From Candidatus Arcticimaribacter sp. (lineage in GTDB: Bacteria; Bacteroidota; Bacteroidia; Flavobacteriales; Flavobacteriaceae), in contig WTJB01000018.1 of NCBI GenBank assembly GCA_011526335.1, positions 1 to 8,261 on the forward strand: 8,261 bases of DNA, in the 5' to 3' direction. Both the position numbers and the translations under genes were made by a program. The notes below the pieces were generated by a model, which was given only the letters and a program-made list of their open reading frames with translations, made no database searches and had not been told where the DNA came from. Shown here piece by piece: positions 7,589-8,261 of the stretch. The stretch's first letter is position 1; each line of letters starts with the position of its first letter.

Positions 7589-8261
7589 ATGACGACAGAA
7601 AACAACACCGTATGGGGACACCCTAAGGGATTATTTTATTTATTTTTCGCAGAACTATGGGAACGTTTTAGTTTCTATGGAATGCGCGCCCTGTTGACCC
7701 TCTACATGGTCAACGTTATTTTTGAAGCGCTTGCCACACGCGATATCGCTGCCGCAGCCGTCTATGCCTCTTATGGTTCTTTGGTGTATGCATCAACGGT
7801 TATCGGAGGAAAGATATCCGATAGCCTTTTGGGTTTTCGAAAATCTATTTTTCTGGGTGGTGTTTTAATGGCCTTGGGGCATTTTGTTTTAGCCATTGAA
7901 AATGATATGGCTTTTTATTTAGCCTTAGGTTTTATTGTTGTAGGTAATGGTTTCTTTAAACCCAACATATCTACTTTTGTGGCCGCTCTATACAAAGAGA
8001 ATGATCCCAGAAAAGACTCTGGCTTTGTTATATTTTATATGGGAATCAACATCGGGGGCTGGGTGGCTCCGTTACTTTGCGGATGGCTAGGTGCTGTATA
8101 TGGTTGGCACTACGGTTTTGGCTTGGCGGGTATAGGAATGTTAACCGGGTTGGCTTTCTTTTGGCAGGGGATCCGTGCCGGGGTATTTCATCAAGAAGGA
8201 TTGCCCCCCTCTGAAGAAAAATTAAACCAAAAAGTAGGTCTATTTTCAAGAGGAAACTGGG
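7589..8261 (+). CDS. Proton-dependent oligopeptide transporter (POT/PTR2, MFS), N-terminal half, 3' end cut by window
   Basis: ATG at 7589 opens a frame with no stop to the window edge, giving 224 visible residues of a protein normally around 450-600 or more. It should import di- and tripeptides with protons across the inner membrane. The POT signature ExxERFxxYG is present as ELWERFSFYG (22-31). GGKISDSLLGFRKS (73-86) matches the loop 2-3 motif, GNGFFKPN (119-126) the conserved KPN segment, and FYMGINIGG (149-157) the second PTR2 signature. About six hydrophobic segments are visible between residues 13 and 195, consistent with the first MFS bundle; the charged stretch after 200 looks like the start of the central loop. 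The start lies 24 bases after the S9 peptidase stop, with no promoter or terminator seen between, so the two are probably co-transcribed. The pairing suggests uptake of the dipeptides released by the peptidase. Confidence 0.93.
   Translation, partial: MTTENNTVWGHPKGLFYLFFAELWERFSFYGMRALLTLYMVNVIFEALATRDIAAAAVYASYGSLVYASTVIGGKISDSLLGFRKSIFLGGVLMALGHFVLAIENDMAFYLALGFIVVGNGFFKPNISTFVAALYKENDPRKDSGFVIFYMGINIGGWVAPLLCGWLGAVYGWHYGFGLAGIGMLTGLAFFWQGIRAGVFHQEGLPPSEEKLNQKVGLFSRGNW

Noticed and set aside
1..8261. Mobile element, CRISPR array, defence system or RNA gene
   Set aside because: No transposase, integrase, direct-repeat array, tRNA/rRNA-like segment or anomalous composition was seen; the genes are tightly packed housekeeping and metabolic genes.

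Overview
The window looks like ordinary chromosomal core sequence from a member of the Bacteroidota, most likely the family Flavobacteriaceae. Three things point there. The gene order is a CNNM/CorC-type protein, a PpiD-like chaperone, a GYDIA-type GHMP kinase, a class II HMG-CoA reductase, a DPP IV-type S9 peptidase and a POT peptide transporter. Promoter-like sites fit the Bacteroidota consensus (TTG, spacer, TAnnTTTG). Starts are preceded by A-rich sequence rather than clear Shine-Dalgarno sites. The genus cannot be named from this sequence alone.

Layout: (1) Positions 1-813, + strand, hold the C-terminal part of a CBS-pair/CorC_HlyC membrane protein cut by the left edge. (2) Positions 916-3027, + strand, hold a membrane-anchored PpiD/SurA-like peptidyl-prolyl isomerase; the apparent start comes from a TAnnTTTG-like promoter that excludes an upstream in-frame TTG. 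(3) A strong hairpin at 3050-3077 closes this block and also overlaps the stop codon of the convergent block. (4) Positions 5291-3076, - strand, hold a two-gene isoprenoid-precursor operon: HMG-CoA reductase followed by a GHMP kinase, joined by a TAATG stop/start overlap. (5) A 104-base divergent intergenic region (5292-5395) carries a promoter-like site for each direction. (6) Positions 5396-7564 and 7589-8261, + strand, hold a secreted dipeptidyl peptidase IV-type enzyme followed after 24 bases by a proton-coupled oligopeptide transporter cut by the right edge.

How the genes work together: the first two products act at the cell envelope (membrane transport or integrity, and folding of exported proteins). 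The central operon most likely feeds the mevalonate route to isoprenoids (menaquinone, carotenoids, undecaprenyl phosphate). The last pair makes a plausible peptide-scavenging unit, with the peptidase releasing X-Pro or X-Ala dipeptides outside the cytoplasm and the transporter importing them.

No RNA gene, mobile element, CRISPR array, long repeat or sign of horizontal transfer was seen. No gene-free stretch exceeds about 105 bases. No clearly new system was found; the best open question is the exact substrate of the GYDIA GHMP kinase.
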